Shown: positions 23,151 through 36,500 of the stretch, piece after piece
How the letters are laid out: every line of letters begins with the position of its first letter
Numbering within the stretch: the stretch's first letter is position 1
Source: Erythrocercus mccallii
Taxonomy: Eukaryota; Chordata; Aves; Passeriformes; Dicruridae
DNA: 64,000 bases
Direction of reading: 5' to 3'
Assembly (NCBI GenBank): GCA_013397435.1
Contig: VZRG01001468.1
Location: 127,506 to 191,505 of the forward strand
Notes under the pieces: model-generated
Told to the model about the DNA's origin: nothing
The model's database searches: none
Seen by the model: only the letters and a program-made list of their open reading frames with translations
Program-made: the position numbers and the translations under genes

Positions 23151-26100
23151 AGCTGGCCTCCCATGGGGCTCCCCTGGTCCCAAAAACCTGCCTTGCTGCA
23201 GCAGGGCTTCAAAGGGCTTCACTCCTCACAGAGAACAGGGGATCTGGGAGCCAGCAGTCCCAGGCTCTGAGTCTTCATTAAAAGCCCCTGAAGGATGGAG
23301 GGAAATCCAGATGCATGGGAACACAGATGGATGAAGGCCTTTGGTGTTCACTGAGCTCAGCTCCCTCCTCCCCACTGCATCACCTGGTGCCTTGAGGTTC
23401 AGTGGGTGCAAAGCTCCTGGCACAGCACCGGGGGCTTGGGGAGAGCCCTGGGGCCAGGCACAGGTGGGCAGCACAGATGGGCAGGGAGCCAGTGCCATAT
23501 CACACTGCAATCAAACCCTCTTCTGTGAAATGCCTGGGCTCCAGCAAGCTGGCACCCTCCTATGGAAAAATGTCCCTGGAAGCTCTCCAGCCATCCCTGC
23601 TCCAAGGAGCCTCTGATAACCCTGCTGCCAGCCTGGGATCATCTCTCTCCCTCCCCACTGCAGAAGGAAGTTTCAGATCCCATCCTCTCCCCGCCTTGCC
23701 TTTCAGAGCCTTCCATTTCTCAAAAGAAATTCCGGCACAGCCAGAAGATTTTACCACTTTGTTCTCAGAATATCATAATATTTTCTTTTTTAATTAAATC
23801 GCATTCCCCATCTGCCTTGCGTACATGTTTTGGGTAGTCTACTTTTGCCAAACATAAGGTCAACATCCCTGCTACTAACTTTCAATAAAAGCTCTCTAGT
23901 GCTAGAGCTCTTGTTTTATCTAAACCCGATGTCTGCTCACAATTTTGACCACACCCAGACTAGGGCTATGTGACTTCACTGCCCCAGATTCCCATCAAGA
24001 GCCTTTTAACATGAGTACACTCATTTAGCAGCAGGCATTGTCTTGCTTTCTTCATTAGCAAACTAAAAACTCACAAGAATGATTTACAATATTTCTGCAA
24101 CAATGATGAACTTGTGGAGAAGAGTGGCTGTGTTTGATTTGAGCTGCAAGCAAATTAGCAGAGATGTCCTGGTTCTTAGTTTTAAAGCTCAAAAATAGAC
24201 TGAACTCATGGAAATTAAAAAGAAAAAAAGCTACAGCAAGGACATTAATGAGGGAAGCTGAAGGGGAAGCAGCCAGGAAAAGCAAATCCTAACCTGCTGC
24301 ATACAGACTAAAAAAAAGAAAATCTATGCAGTTGTACTGGAAAATGGACCACAAAAATATAGATATAGCATGGTTTCTCTGATAGATGCACTAAAATGAA
24401 AAAAAAACTTCACAGAATTCCCACAGGTTTTTTGTCTAGAGTTTCCAAACTTTTGCAAGGGAGGTTGCAACCTCAAACTCCCTCATTTTACAGAACAGAA
24501 GCACAAAGATCAATAATTCATTGCAGCTTCCATCTATAGTATGGAAAGGAGAGAAAGGAACACAGACTGGACCATGCATTACCCAAGTCCAGAAGCTCTA
24601 ATTCACAGGAGAAGGATTTTGGACAAGAGCTCACCCATTCACACGTTGGGAAGCACAGTGCTTTCCCTCCCCATGTTGAAGACTGTGCTCAGCCATAAAT
24701 CTGGACTAAAATCTACAAGGCCAAATCAAGATAAGCACAAAGCAGAATGCCTGCAAGTATAAACTCATCTTCTTCAAAGCATTTCAGGCCCCAGCTGCAA
24801 ATTGGTTTATTCCGAGAACAAATTGTTGCTCAACTACTTGGAAGAGTCTTCACAAAACTTCAGACAAAGTATCTTTGATTGAAAAGAACTTAATATCAGT
24901 GATAAATAATATCAGGTGAGAACACAGGAGGCCCTAATCTCCCCCAAAAGTGAGATAAGGAACATCAGACGTGTTCTATCACTTGCTGCTCCATACAAGC
25001 CAATAAGTTGCCCAAGAGCCTTCCCAGGGGTATTGTACAGAATGTCCTTTTTCCTCTCTCCAACTCATAACAACTTTTGTCCACCAAGACAAACTCACAA
25101 TAAAAAAGGACAAATAATCCCTCTCTGTTAACAAGGGCTTGGCTGGCCCAGGAATTTGGGATGAGCTTCAAGGATGCCCAGAAAAAAAACCAAAAACCCT
25201 GTCAATATTAACTCCTGTCCTTGTCAAGGAGAGCACAGTCACATCTCAAGTACCTAACATGCTTTGAGAAAGATGTTACACAAGGACAACTCAGGTCATC
25301 TGTGAATTCACCCTCCCTGTGCAGCTGGTGGCACTCTGGATTCAGCATCAGAAACACCAAGGGCCTCTCACACACCTCCCACCTGCACAGCTGTGACTCT
25401 GCTTGGACAGGAGGAAAGGGGGAGACCAAGGCTCTTCCCTATTGTCCCACTTGCTGTTGTCCACTGGCATTGTTTGAACACGTGTGTATGGAGAGTCACG
25501 GGGCTGTACAGGCAGATGGCATGACACTCTCACAGGTTATGGTCTTACCTTTCCTTTTGTTTTTTCCTACAGACTGAGAATTATGAGGAGAGTGTTTTAC
25601 CTCCAACACATTCTGTTTTTTAAGGTGAAAAAATAAATGTCAAACCTGTTCCTAAAAACCAGCCATCTCTTTCTTTCTCTTGTGCTCCACATGGGGAAGG
25701 GTGCACAAGAAGGAGGAGAGAATGTGGGAAGACAATGGGGTGGTGAAGGAGGGCCACAGAAACAATGTGAGAAGGCAAGAAAATAAATAGAAACACATGA
25801 GGTAAACCAACCCTGATTTAACCACTAGACAACTCAGCAGGGTTACAGATAACATGAGCAACAAGCCCAGTAGCCTCAAGGAAATATTGTCCAGGTCGTG
25901 CTAAGATGGCAATTTCCCCTGGAGCCCATCATAATTTGGGTTTGCCATCACATTGGGTTGGTCAGAGGAGGTGCTGCTGCTTGGGAGGTGGCTCAGTGGC
26001 ACCTGTCCCCCACAGAAGAGAGCACAGAGCAGATGCCTGTGTTAGCAGGGAGTCAGTGAGCTCAGGTGTCCCTCAGGTGCCCTCAGATCCTGCACCAGGA

Positions 26101-29100
26101 CCACGAGCACACAGCTCGACACCTGGGCTTGGTCCAGTGACCAAGACTCTGCTGCAGGTACCCACCTTGCAGCAAACGTGCAAGATAAGCCACTTGCAGG
26201 CAGAACTGCAGCAGAATGAGGAGTCCCAGACCTTTGGGAATCAGGCTGGGGGAGCTCTGTGGGGCAGCAGAGCATCATCTCCCCAAAAATACTTTGTTTT
26301 TTCTCAGGGAAATGAAAGGGAATGGAGCTGCATGGTCCACAGCCACTGTCCACTTGGTGGCCACATGAGACTGGTGGCCACATCTGGGGAAGGGCATCCA
26401 CCTGCACTGGATTATCCTTCTGTATGTTGACCTCATTTTGGCTCTCTTGCCCAGTGTTTGAAGTTCTTCTGCAGAATCAAATTTAGCAAGGTCCATACCT
26501 AGGCTGAAAAATATGTCCTAGGGGCACTACCTCGGTCGTCCTGGCTTTCATTAACCCAGCTTCTCCACTGTCCTTCTTTCACACCCATTAAACAGCACCA
26601 AAGGGAGCTGGCAATACATTTTCCTTTGCCCCTCTCCTTTGTGCTCCCCCTTGATGAATGGCTAAAGCAGATGCACAGTTGCCTTTGAAGGCTCTGGCCC
26701 ATGAGCATGTTGAATCAATGATGGATTGGACCAAATGAATCACAGTGTGGGAGAAAGCACAAGGCAATGATTTCTAAGTGGCCTTCACATCTTTACACTT
26801 CAGAACTTGCTTTAAAAGCCTGTTTTCTTCTTTTTATCTGGTTCCAGTTTCTGCAGTGCCTTTGCATATGTTGACGGAGGTAGGGGGGAAGGAGGGGAAC
26901 CTTTACATATAAACAGAAGAATCCACTTCTCCATTAGACAATAATGAAGCATTGTCATTTAGGGAGTTCAAATAGCTGGGAAACCACTTCAAGGCCATGC
27001 AAAACAACTGGGTAGCATCAGAAAGAACAGCAGTTGGCAAAGAGAGCAAGAGAGTTCAAAACTCCAGTAAGCAAGCTCGCAAAAAAACCCACAGCTGGTT
27101 CGGTAGCTTACCTCCCTTCACTGGGACACAAGAGCTGCTTCAGCAAGAAGCTTTAATGAAACTGTATTTTTAGGATATGGTGAATTGGCAGGAATAACTT
27201 GATATATAACTGCTGCTGCTCAATCCCAACTGGAACCCTGTGTCCTCAGCTGAATCCTGCGTGTCCCTTCCCACAGAGAGTGGGAGGTCTCCAAAACCCA
27301 TTCAGAGCGTCAGCTGCTTCCAGCTTGGCTGCTCTTGGGCCCTTCCTGTCACTGATGACACAACTGATGGATATTCCCCCCACAGGTACACCAGGGTGGA
27401 TGTAGGAAACCAAAGCCACCCATTTTGCAGTGCTGCTTGGAAGAACGATGCCTTCCTGGGCACAGGGAGAGGCAGAGTTTGTGAGAAAAGGAAATTGTCT
27501 TTTTGGGCTGACAGTGGACTAGATGGAGAAGAACATGTGTGCAGACACACAAATCTTCAGGCTCAGACATCTGAAAAAAAAAAAAATCCCAGCAAAAGCC
27601 ATCCCCCAGGCTGGGTATTGGTTTATATGGTTAAGCAACATGCCACACAAGTTCGCCCCCAGGTCTCTGCACTCCAGGCTGCACAGGCACTTTGTGCCCA
27701 GACAACACTGCCAGAAGGAGGACACGGGTGGCTGATCCCTGCCTGGGCAGAGGTCTTCCCACACACAGGCCTCTGTGGGATCTGCTTTATGTTACAGCTC
27801 GGGACGATGCCGCATGTGGAAATACAAGTGGAAGCTTGTTCAGACCACAGAATTTGCAAAGCCTGTTTGCTTAACCAGAGCTAAACACGAGCCAAGGACA
27901 GCTTGGTTTGAGCTCCTTTATTCTGGATACCCCACATGAAGCACTGTGGCTCCTGCAGTAGCTGTGCCAGTGCTGGTCTGTGCCTGCTGCACTGAGCCCA
28001 TCAGGGAGATCCAGGCTTGGCACACCCAGGAGGACAAACTCCAGGCTGCCCCCAAGGTCCTCCTTAGAGACTCAGTCTCAGTAGAAAGCAGGGAAAAACT
28101 CTCTGAGGCACATGAAGGGTTTCTTCCTCCAGCACCCTCTTCCCAGAGCCATCATTGCTCACTCAGTTGCATCCACACAGGAATTGCTCATCCGCTCACA
28201 GCGCCAGCAGCACCATGCACCTCACTGCCTGCCTCCTTGGCAGCCCAGAGAGGGACAAAACCCTCTGCTCCAGACATAACGGGCTTGGATGCATAAACTC
28301 CTCTGGAAGTCTCAGGCTTGCCCTGAGTCCTGCTCCACAGCAAAGAGCCACTGCCAGCACTTGGGCAGGGACAGATCCAGCCCAGCTTCCCAATAAATGC
28401 TCAAAATCTCCATGGCCTGGCAAACAGGGCTCTGGAAAGAGCCTACTGCTCTCCACACAGGCAGTGATATTTATGAAGTGCTGTGAGGTTTGGAAGTATT
28501 ATTTTATCCACAAACAATGGAAGTAGGGACAAGATGAAACACGATTAGCTCAAGACTTTTCCAGCCTGACACCAAGTGTACAATTAAAGCAGTGGAAAAG
28601 GCTGAACAAGCCTGTCTGTGGCCAGAGGATGGTACTGCAGGAGGGAAATGTGTGAAATAGAGGTGGCTGGGACAAAGGGAAGTCTGTTGAAGTAAGAAAA
28701 GCCTGAATAAACAGAGTTCTTTTTTTCCCCCAATACCACTTACAGCTTCAGCCAGTCAGAGCTTAAAGATAAAAGAAAAAGGAGCTGATGATTTTCCAGT
28801 GGGAGGAAACTCAGCTGGGGGCTTCAGGGCTGTGTTTATTAAGCACCGTGTTCACACAACTGATCTGATGAGGACTGGGAACTTGGGGGCCAGCACAACC
28901 AAGTGCCCATGGGAGTTGAATCTTCCTTGCTTTACAGACCCCTCACATTTTAAGAGAAGTGAAAGTTCTCCAGCTGGACACCCCTGGGAGCACAGTTTCC
29001 CCCAGACACAGAAACCAGTGTTGGGACAAGCAGGGGATGCTCTGAGCTGTACACCTCTGGTGAAGCCCTGTAAAACACAACATCCCTGTCCAAAGGCAGC

Positions 29101-32100
29101 ATTTATAGCCACCCCCATCACATTTGCCACTGATTTTCAGATGCACACACTTGTACTCCAGCGGGACACAGCCTCAGCTCAGCAATGCCCTGTGCATCTG
29201 CAGGGCACCACAGGCTTTGAAGTTTGGCTCCTCCAGCGAGAGCACTGCTTGCTATTGGAGCTCACACGCTTATTAGGAGGTGAGGATGATTAATTGCCTC
29301 TCCTCCCTGCCCCTCTGAGGGGGGCTCCTCAGCGTTGTCTCACTGACAGTGATTTTTCAGGACCATATGGCACTTCCCCATCCCATTAGTAACCCCTGCA
29401 GCACCCCCTCCCCTCCACACCGAGTCTCAGCTTTCACTGGGTTGGGGAACGTGAAATACCAAAACTCTGGCTAAAAACTTCAAGGTCAGAAAGAAGTTTA
29501 GGGAAATACATCCTGTAAAGAACTAAATGTTCTGCCATCAGTGGTGTTGGAGTGACACAGCAGAGGATCACCAACTTCACTCAGAGAAGGGTTCCCTCTC
29601 CAAAGGGACCTCACGTGGGTGCAGTGCTGGGTGAGTCTCTGTCCTTAAAATGCACTTTCACAAAAGCAACTGAAACCCTCTCTTTCCTTTGCCCCCACAC
29701 TGTGGGCTTCCCCTGGGGCTCATGGGGGCTGTGTTTGCTCTTTCTGGGACTGGCAGCAAGTGCAGGGAATGTGCCCAAATGCCCAGTCCCAGGGAGCAGA
29801 GACCCTGCAGACTTTGTGACTAGACACAGTATGGTAAGGCAGTGCCAAGGTGCACGATGCTGCAAACCTATAGCTGTATAACAGGTAAATCTGCATTGAA
29901 ATGGCCTCAAGTTGTTCAGGTTGTTGCTTTTTAGTTGGTTGGTTTTGTTCTCCATGCAATTCATTGTTTTATGTCTCTGAGCCCCTCTAACACTGCAGCA
30001 CTTTGCTCACTCCTGCTTGGAATGGGTGCATCCCTCTGACCATGGATCTTATAGAGGGCACCTATGAGGCCAAATTCACAGCGGAAGCAATTCCTACTCC
30101 CTGCTGCTCCTCACCAGTGCCCAACCACACCGCAGGGACCTCTCCCAGCTCATTTGTGGCACAGCAAAGAGCACTCTGCAGCTAGGTACCTGCAGAGAAT
30201 AATGTGGGTGCTCTTGTCCCAGCAGCTGGCACCTGACAAAAGCCAAATTCCCCAGGAGTGCAGGCTGTGCTCACATTCAGTCACTAATCCACTCTGCACA
30301 GCCCCCCTTGGCAGGCAGAGTGGAAAATGCCAGGGCTCACAGATATGGTCTCCAGGGAGGACAGTTTCCATAACCTACAGCAAAGCAGGAGAACCTGGCC
30401 CAGAGGCCAGGGTGGCCAGGGGCCAGCACCCACCTCCCGAGGTGGCAGAGAGCTGTGACACCTGGCAGGCACTTGCCCTGCAAGCATTTGATCCCTTACC
30501 TCATCTCTAGTTGCTGTTTTCACTGGAGAAAGAGTCCAGCCAACAAAAAAATGAATTAAAGAATTTTTAAAAAGCCCAGAAGAGAGAAGCTTCCAAATTA
30601 CATTATTTTACTTGGTCATTCAGTTCTCATCACAGAAAGCAGCTGTTTTTTTCCAGAAAGAAAAAGATGGTTGCTCACCTCAGTCCCACCCTCAGTCCCC
30701 ACTGAGGAGGAGGCACCAGCAGTGGCCGCCACCACCTCTAGGACTCAAAGCAGCTCAGAGACCATTTCTGCAACCCCAGCAAGGTCTGCAGGGGCTAGGG
30801 ACTGCTGTGCCAACCCTGCCCCAAGGACCTGAGCTGGGATCAGCATTGGGGTTTCTGCCCCACAGTCACTGGGAGAGCTGCTGGGTTCCTCCCTCAGTGG
30901 ACAGGGACCTGGGGTCCTTCCCCTGCCTGCCCCCTGGCAATGGGCTCTGAAGCTTCAGCTCCCTCCCTGGGAAGGCTGGGGAAACCCTCCCTCAAAGACC
31001 TTCAAACCATGTAAGGGGAAAAAGAGGGAAAAGCAGATCCCCACAGCTGAGCCCCTGTGCCCACAGCACACGTACCTTCCCAGCCCCACGAGCATGCCAG
31101 CAAACCTTCCCGCTGCCTAAAGTATTCCATGCGGAGCCTGCACCTCCAAAACATTACTTAAAATGGGAATAAATCCTTCATGAGACCTCTGCATGACAGA
31201 TACCACTTGATTGAATTGCCAAGCGAGGAACTTTTATTTTAAGGAAAAGTCTACATTTAACCTATTGTCACTCTGCAGAAGGGGGAAGCAATAAACTGTA
31301 TATGTCTGCTTTCCAGCCAAGTCCAAAAGGTTTATCCACAAGCTCTTCTTAGCAAATCTCCTCCACAAGTTCTTTTGATACCTTGTGGATTTGCTAAACA
31401 TTTATAACATGAAAGTGAGAATAATATACACACTGCCCTGGCATAAATCACAGGTCTGATCTTCTGTATATACTAGCAATGGAAAGGGGACCTGGAAGGA
31501 GTAAGAGGGTTCTAGGCTGCAAGGTGAGTAAATGGGAAGGTTTCCCTCATCCCTCCACCAGCACTAAATGCACACCAAGGTATGAAGAGAAGCTGCTTCT
31601 CCCCCAGCCCCTCCAGCTTTTTCAAGTTTTACACCTGGGGAAAGAAGAATGAACAGCCCCTGCTAGACATCGGTGAGGTGAGAGTACAGGACGTTTAAGA
31701 AGTGGAAAAACATCTGTTTAGTCCAGATAGAAACCAGATGGAGGTGAGGGGAGGTGGAGGACAGAGAAACGGTTGAGAGGAAAACCAGAAACCTGGTCAG
31801 GAAGGAGGCTGCAGGAGGAGACATGCTTCCAGGAGGAGCAAGTATCACCCACCGAGACCTGCACGTCTGGGATGGTGGGCAAATAGCAGGGCACAGCTCT
31901 TGCTCACAGGAGGAGGCACTGGAGACACTCAAAGCAACTGATTTTGAAAACTCAGATGCCGTCTGGCCCCCTGGGACACCGCATGGCCACCAACACTGGG
32001 AATGGCAAAGGAAAAGTCTTGCTGGTGGGAAGAACGGTGGATGTGGGCTTGTTTCCAGCCATCAGAGCCACACACCTCCCTGGAGGTCTCCAGCTCCTCA

Positions 32101-33360
32101 GTTCTGACCTCTAAAATGCCCCAGCAGTGCCTGGACCAGAGACACTTCCTACAAGGAACATACAAAATCCTACATTGCAGTAAAAGGTATTTTTTAAAGG
32201 GTCATTTGGCACTTCCCCAATCCTCTTTATCCCCACGTTCACCGTGGCAATCAAGCACTTGTGCCATAGCACAGCTCACTCTCAGGCTTTCAGAGGCACA
32301 GCGTGGAGCTTTTACAGGCTGAGCAGGGGCAGTAAATGAAAGGGGTGCCTGGCAGACAGGGTGCAGGCAGCAAAATCCCACAGGGTATGGCAGAAGGCAA
32401 GGCACACACACACTTGGGGAGCTGGCTGTGGTGCCTGCAGGCAGAGAGCAGTAAGTAACTGCAGCAAGAGGGCTGGAAATCCCCCAGAGCTGAAGCAGGA
32501 TCCTGGGGAGAGACACTGCAGCACCAGGGACACGTTTTCTGTGGGTGATTTTGCAGTGCTGCCAGCCAGGTTGGGAAGATCACTAAAGCAGGACGATGAG
32601 ATGCAAAACTCACCCCTAATCTAATGAACTGCTTCCTCCTGGTTTTGTGTCTGACTTTAGTCTCAGATTCCACTTTGGCTGGCAGAGTGAATGAAAAAGA
32701 TAGAGCAATTTTTTTTTTTAAACTCTAAAAAACTTCTCCAATAGTATCAAATGCTAGAACTAATGAGCAGTTTCCTCACTATACAATATTTTCCCACGGA
32801 AAAAAGAAATATTTTCGCAATGAACATTTTTGCAGGAAATGTTTAATTTTGAGGCCATTTTGATCCATTTCTTAAATCCAGGTGAAGTGTCCCATTTCAA
32901 GTGTGTGCCAAAATTGAAGGTCTTTTTCATGTTGCTGTTCAAAACGTGTCTGTTCCCTATATTGCAAGTAGGAAAAGGATCAAAATAACTTCTCCCTCGT
33001 CCCAAAACAAAACCCAAGTGTTTGAACATGGCCACTATGTAATCTGAAAAACATTGTTCAAAAAGTGTCTAAAATATTCCCAGTCTGAGAAAATTCTTTC
33101 CCACTTCATTTTAAAGAAATGCATTACAAATAGAGCCAAGTTACCTCTTAACTTGATTAACACTGCATAAAAAGAAACCTCAAATGTCCAGAAATGATTT
33201 GCAAAGAGGTGAGAGTAGATCAGCCCTTTTCTGACCAGGTCCTACAGGGAATATAGGACTGAATGAGGGAGAAGGAAGGATTGGAGGTTGTAGCAGCCAA
33301 AATAGAGAGGGAAGGAGGGAAAATGTAGAGGTTACCACCCCCTCCCTCCCCAAGAAAAAA
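23151..33360. other. Intergenic DNA, no gene recognised
   Basis: Alternating AT-rich parts (about 23.7-25.2, 31.1-31.5 and 32.7-33.2 kb) and moderately GC-rich parts (about 25.9-30.9 kb). A 13-base A run lies at 27,574-27,586. The longest open frame, 214 codons at 27,240-27,884, opens with GTG and has no recognisable domain. I see no exon flanked by convincing splice signals and similar to a known protein, and no RNA gene. Confidence 0.5.
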
Positions 33361-33550
33361 ATCACAGAATAGTTTGGGTTAGGAGGGACCTTTAAAGTCC
33401 AGCTAGTCCAACCCCCCTGCAACAAGCAAGGACATCTTCAACCAGATCTGCTTGCTCAGAGCCCTGTCCAACCTGACCTTGGATGTTTCCAAGGATGGCA
33501 CATCCTGTGCAACCTGTGCCAGTGTTCTACCACCCTCATTGTCAAAAACC
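33361..33550 (-). mobile_element. CR1 LINE fragment, minus strand, 3' portion
   Basis: Read on the plus strand it starts ATCACAGAAT AGTTTGGGTT, continues with AGGAGGGACCTTTAAAG and CTAGTCCAACCCC, and later has CCTTGGATGTTTCCAAGGATGG. This is the reverse complement of the CR1 3' region (standard form: GGTTGGACTNGATGATC and preceding sequence). Similarity fades after CACCCTCATTGTCAAAAA near 33,550. It is the longest CR1 copy found here and has no coding potential. Confidence 0.92.
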
Positions 33551-36500
33551 ATCAGCAGACCATGCCCATTCAGAACCTACTTCCAGTCCCTGCAGCCCCT
33601 GGTGCCCCTGCAAGCAGGACAGCCAGAGAGGTGGCACTGAGACTGGGCTTTGGGACCATAAGCTGGACAAATTAAATCTGAATTCTCCAATATTTAACCT
33701 CTAACTGGAGCTCCCCCTACCCACCCACAGCAGCTGTGCATTTATACCTTTCCTACCAGAGGCAGATCACTATGGTCTCATCTCTGCCCTGATGACTATT
33801 TCTACAAAATTTTTGGAATCTCAGCTGTCCTGGAACCCCTTACATGTACAAAGCTGTTCTGCCAGCTTCCTCTCCAGCTGGCTCCCAATTTGTCTGCAAA
33901 CCACAAGTTTAATTGGAGTTGGCAAGTGTTTTGACTTCAAAAATGTCTGTAACACCTGGAAGACAACGCTCAGGTTTAAGGGGGAGGAAATGGGATGATA
34001 TCCAAGTGCTATTGTCACGCTCTCAGCTGCCTGCACCAGAAGGAATGAGTAGCTGCAGGGTCTGGTGCATGCAGGCGATACCAGGCACGCACACAGCTCT
34101 GCCTTGCTGCAGCCTCGCTCTGCAGCAGGCTTCTGAGGTCATGTTAAAGCCAGGTAAAAACCCCTCCTGCAAGAATAAATAAAGATATAAATAAAATAGA
34201 CACGCCCTATAACGTTTGTGGAAAATAAATTGCAAGAACTAGGAAGAGATGGTGATGTGCCGTTCCTGGAGCCCATAAAGCAGACAAATGATCTAGCAGA
34301 GGAGGCAGAGGATGGGAAAGACTGCTCTGATGAGGGACATTGTGGAGGGGACTCTCAGCATGGGCTCTGTCAGCAGCCTCAAGAGCTGACATTCAGTCTG
34401 GAACAAATACACCACGATGCAAACCTGCACACTCCATTATCCCAAAGACGTGACTTACAGCTGTCCAGCCTCCCCTTTTCTGATCCTCCCCGTTTGGGTG
34501 TTCAGGGTTTTAGGAGGGACATTCAAGAGAGTCCTGCCTGGAGCTATGCCCTGGGCTGCCCTCCTGGTGTTTGGAAACTCTGAAAGTCTTCAGTGGCCAC
34601 TGCTGGTTTGACCTGTTGCAAAAGAGAAGGAACAGAATCAGTTCCTGTTGGAGCTGCCCTGGAGGTGCTGGGGGACCTGGGAGTGTGGAGTTGGACCAGA
34701 ACCACCTTTTATGCAAGAAATAGTTATGGGCAAGTCTTGCTGAGACTTTCAAAGCCCAGGTTAGGAGGGAAGATTTATTTCCTGTGACTTTATGTTAATG
34801 AAGGGTGGAGGAGATTTCTCCTCATTGTGGGTTCTTGGAATTTCAACCAGTAATGCCTTGCTATTTACAGTGGCCTTTCTCTAAAATGAAGAGAATTTTG
34901 AGAATTTCTCTAAAATAACGAGCTGAAAACCCCTTCCTCTCCCACAGCTTTGAGAGTGAGAAACATTTACCCTTAGAAGAGATTTAAAACAGGATAAAAC
35001 TTCTATGACACAGAAAAATCCTGCAGTGACACCATGTTTTAGCATATAATATAAACCTGAGAAAAGCATAACATGCATTTGTCAACTTCTGCCACCAAGT
35101 TGCTCCTTTTATTTTCATATATTACACTGTTGAAAGCTCCACTTGTTTTTTGGGTTTCTTTTTTTTTTTTCAGAAGGTCAGTTTATCTTACTTAATTAAT
35201 ATCTAGTTAGAGAGTAAAAATTTCAAAGGGGTCAATTGGCCATTTCTGCGAGTCTTTCACTCAAACCATCTATCAAACCTTTAATAACAGCCACTAACAT
35301 ATGTGAAATGTTAACAGAGAATGAAATATTTAAAAAAAGTAAATGTTTTGCAAGGTGCTCCAGCCACAGCCCCAGAGATCAGTGTGATTCATGTAACAGA
35401 TTTCCTTCTCTCGAAGGGAACCAGCATGTTGCCAAAGGGCATAGGGGGCTACTGACACATTCCTGGTGTAAAAGCAAAGTATGCAACTAGAAATGAAGTA
35501 GCTGTTTTATTTTCACCCCATGCCTGCACCGGCTGCATCTTGTCTTTTATTTTCTTGTAACACACAGATGCATTTCAGTATCATGTTCAGTGACTTCCTT
35601 CAACCTGGGCAAATTCTTCTGAGCCAGATTTTGGAAAAAATCTGGAAAATTTGAGTGATAATAAAGGTTGTGACACTGGCACAATTGCCATGTGAAGGGA
35701 TAGATAGTTTAGTTCATAAAAAAACCCTCAAGAACTTCTGCAAGCAAGAGCAAGTATAGCAAAAGCATGCACTGAGTTGTCTCCCATTAACAGCACAGAT
35801 CAAATGAGCCAATGCAACTGCTTCAGCTTTGCCTAAATAAATGCCTGGATCAGTCATCAAAGTAGAATTGTTTTCCACAATACACTTCCTTGAGCAACCC
35901 AGATAGCCTTTGTGCTGGCCCCAGCAGTGATGTAATGGGAAAAGCTGACAGGCATTCTGTCAGAGCCCTGCAGATTGCTCAGATGCTGTTTCCCAAGGCT
36001 GAGCCTCGCAGGTGTGCACTCAGCAGCCACCGGCCCTTGCCGTGATTAATGGCTTTTTCCAACGTGCTGCCTTGTGTGAATAGAGAGGGCCAACTTTTTA
36101 TCGAGTTATGGATGATCCTAGGGAGAGTTCCAGTCACCTGGAGGCTGCCATGTGTAAGGAAGCTGTCCCAGCCGACACAATCCAGGTGTCTCGGAGACGA
36201 GCCGGGCGAAGCTGGGCACTGCCTGCAAGCACTGTGGCACACACACACCCCTCCTGCCTGGCTTGCATTCTGCACATCCTAAAAACATTTAGGAGAACCG
36301 CTGCCCAAGCCTCAAAGCCCTCAGACAAAGAGCCAAGGGAAAGCTGATGGAACCAATCTGAAAATGCACTAGAACCAGCAACCCCTCCTGAGCACATCCA
36401 GGTGTGGGCTCTGTACAGAAGCAGAGAAGGCACCGAGGAAGTCCCAAGGAAACACCTCCCACAGAGGCACCAGTTCAAACAATGCAGGAGCTCAGAGCCG

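Noticed and set aside
22574..23281. 235-codon open frame as a protein gene
   Set aside because: It begins with TTG, contains no ATG and resembles no known protein. Only the CpG patch was kept as an observation.
23888..23912. Imperfect palindrome AGCTCTCTAG-TG-CTAGAGCT
   Set aside because: Arms are short and need a two-base bulge; expected by chance in 64 kb.
27240..27884. 214-codon open frame
   Set aside because: GTG start, no domain, crosses a homopolymer A run of 13 giving an improbable lysine stretch; no splice or promoter context.
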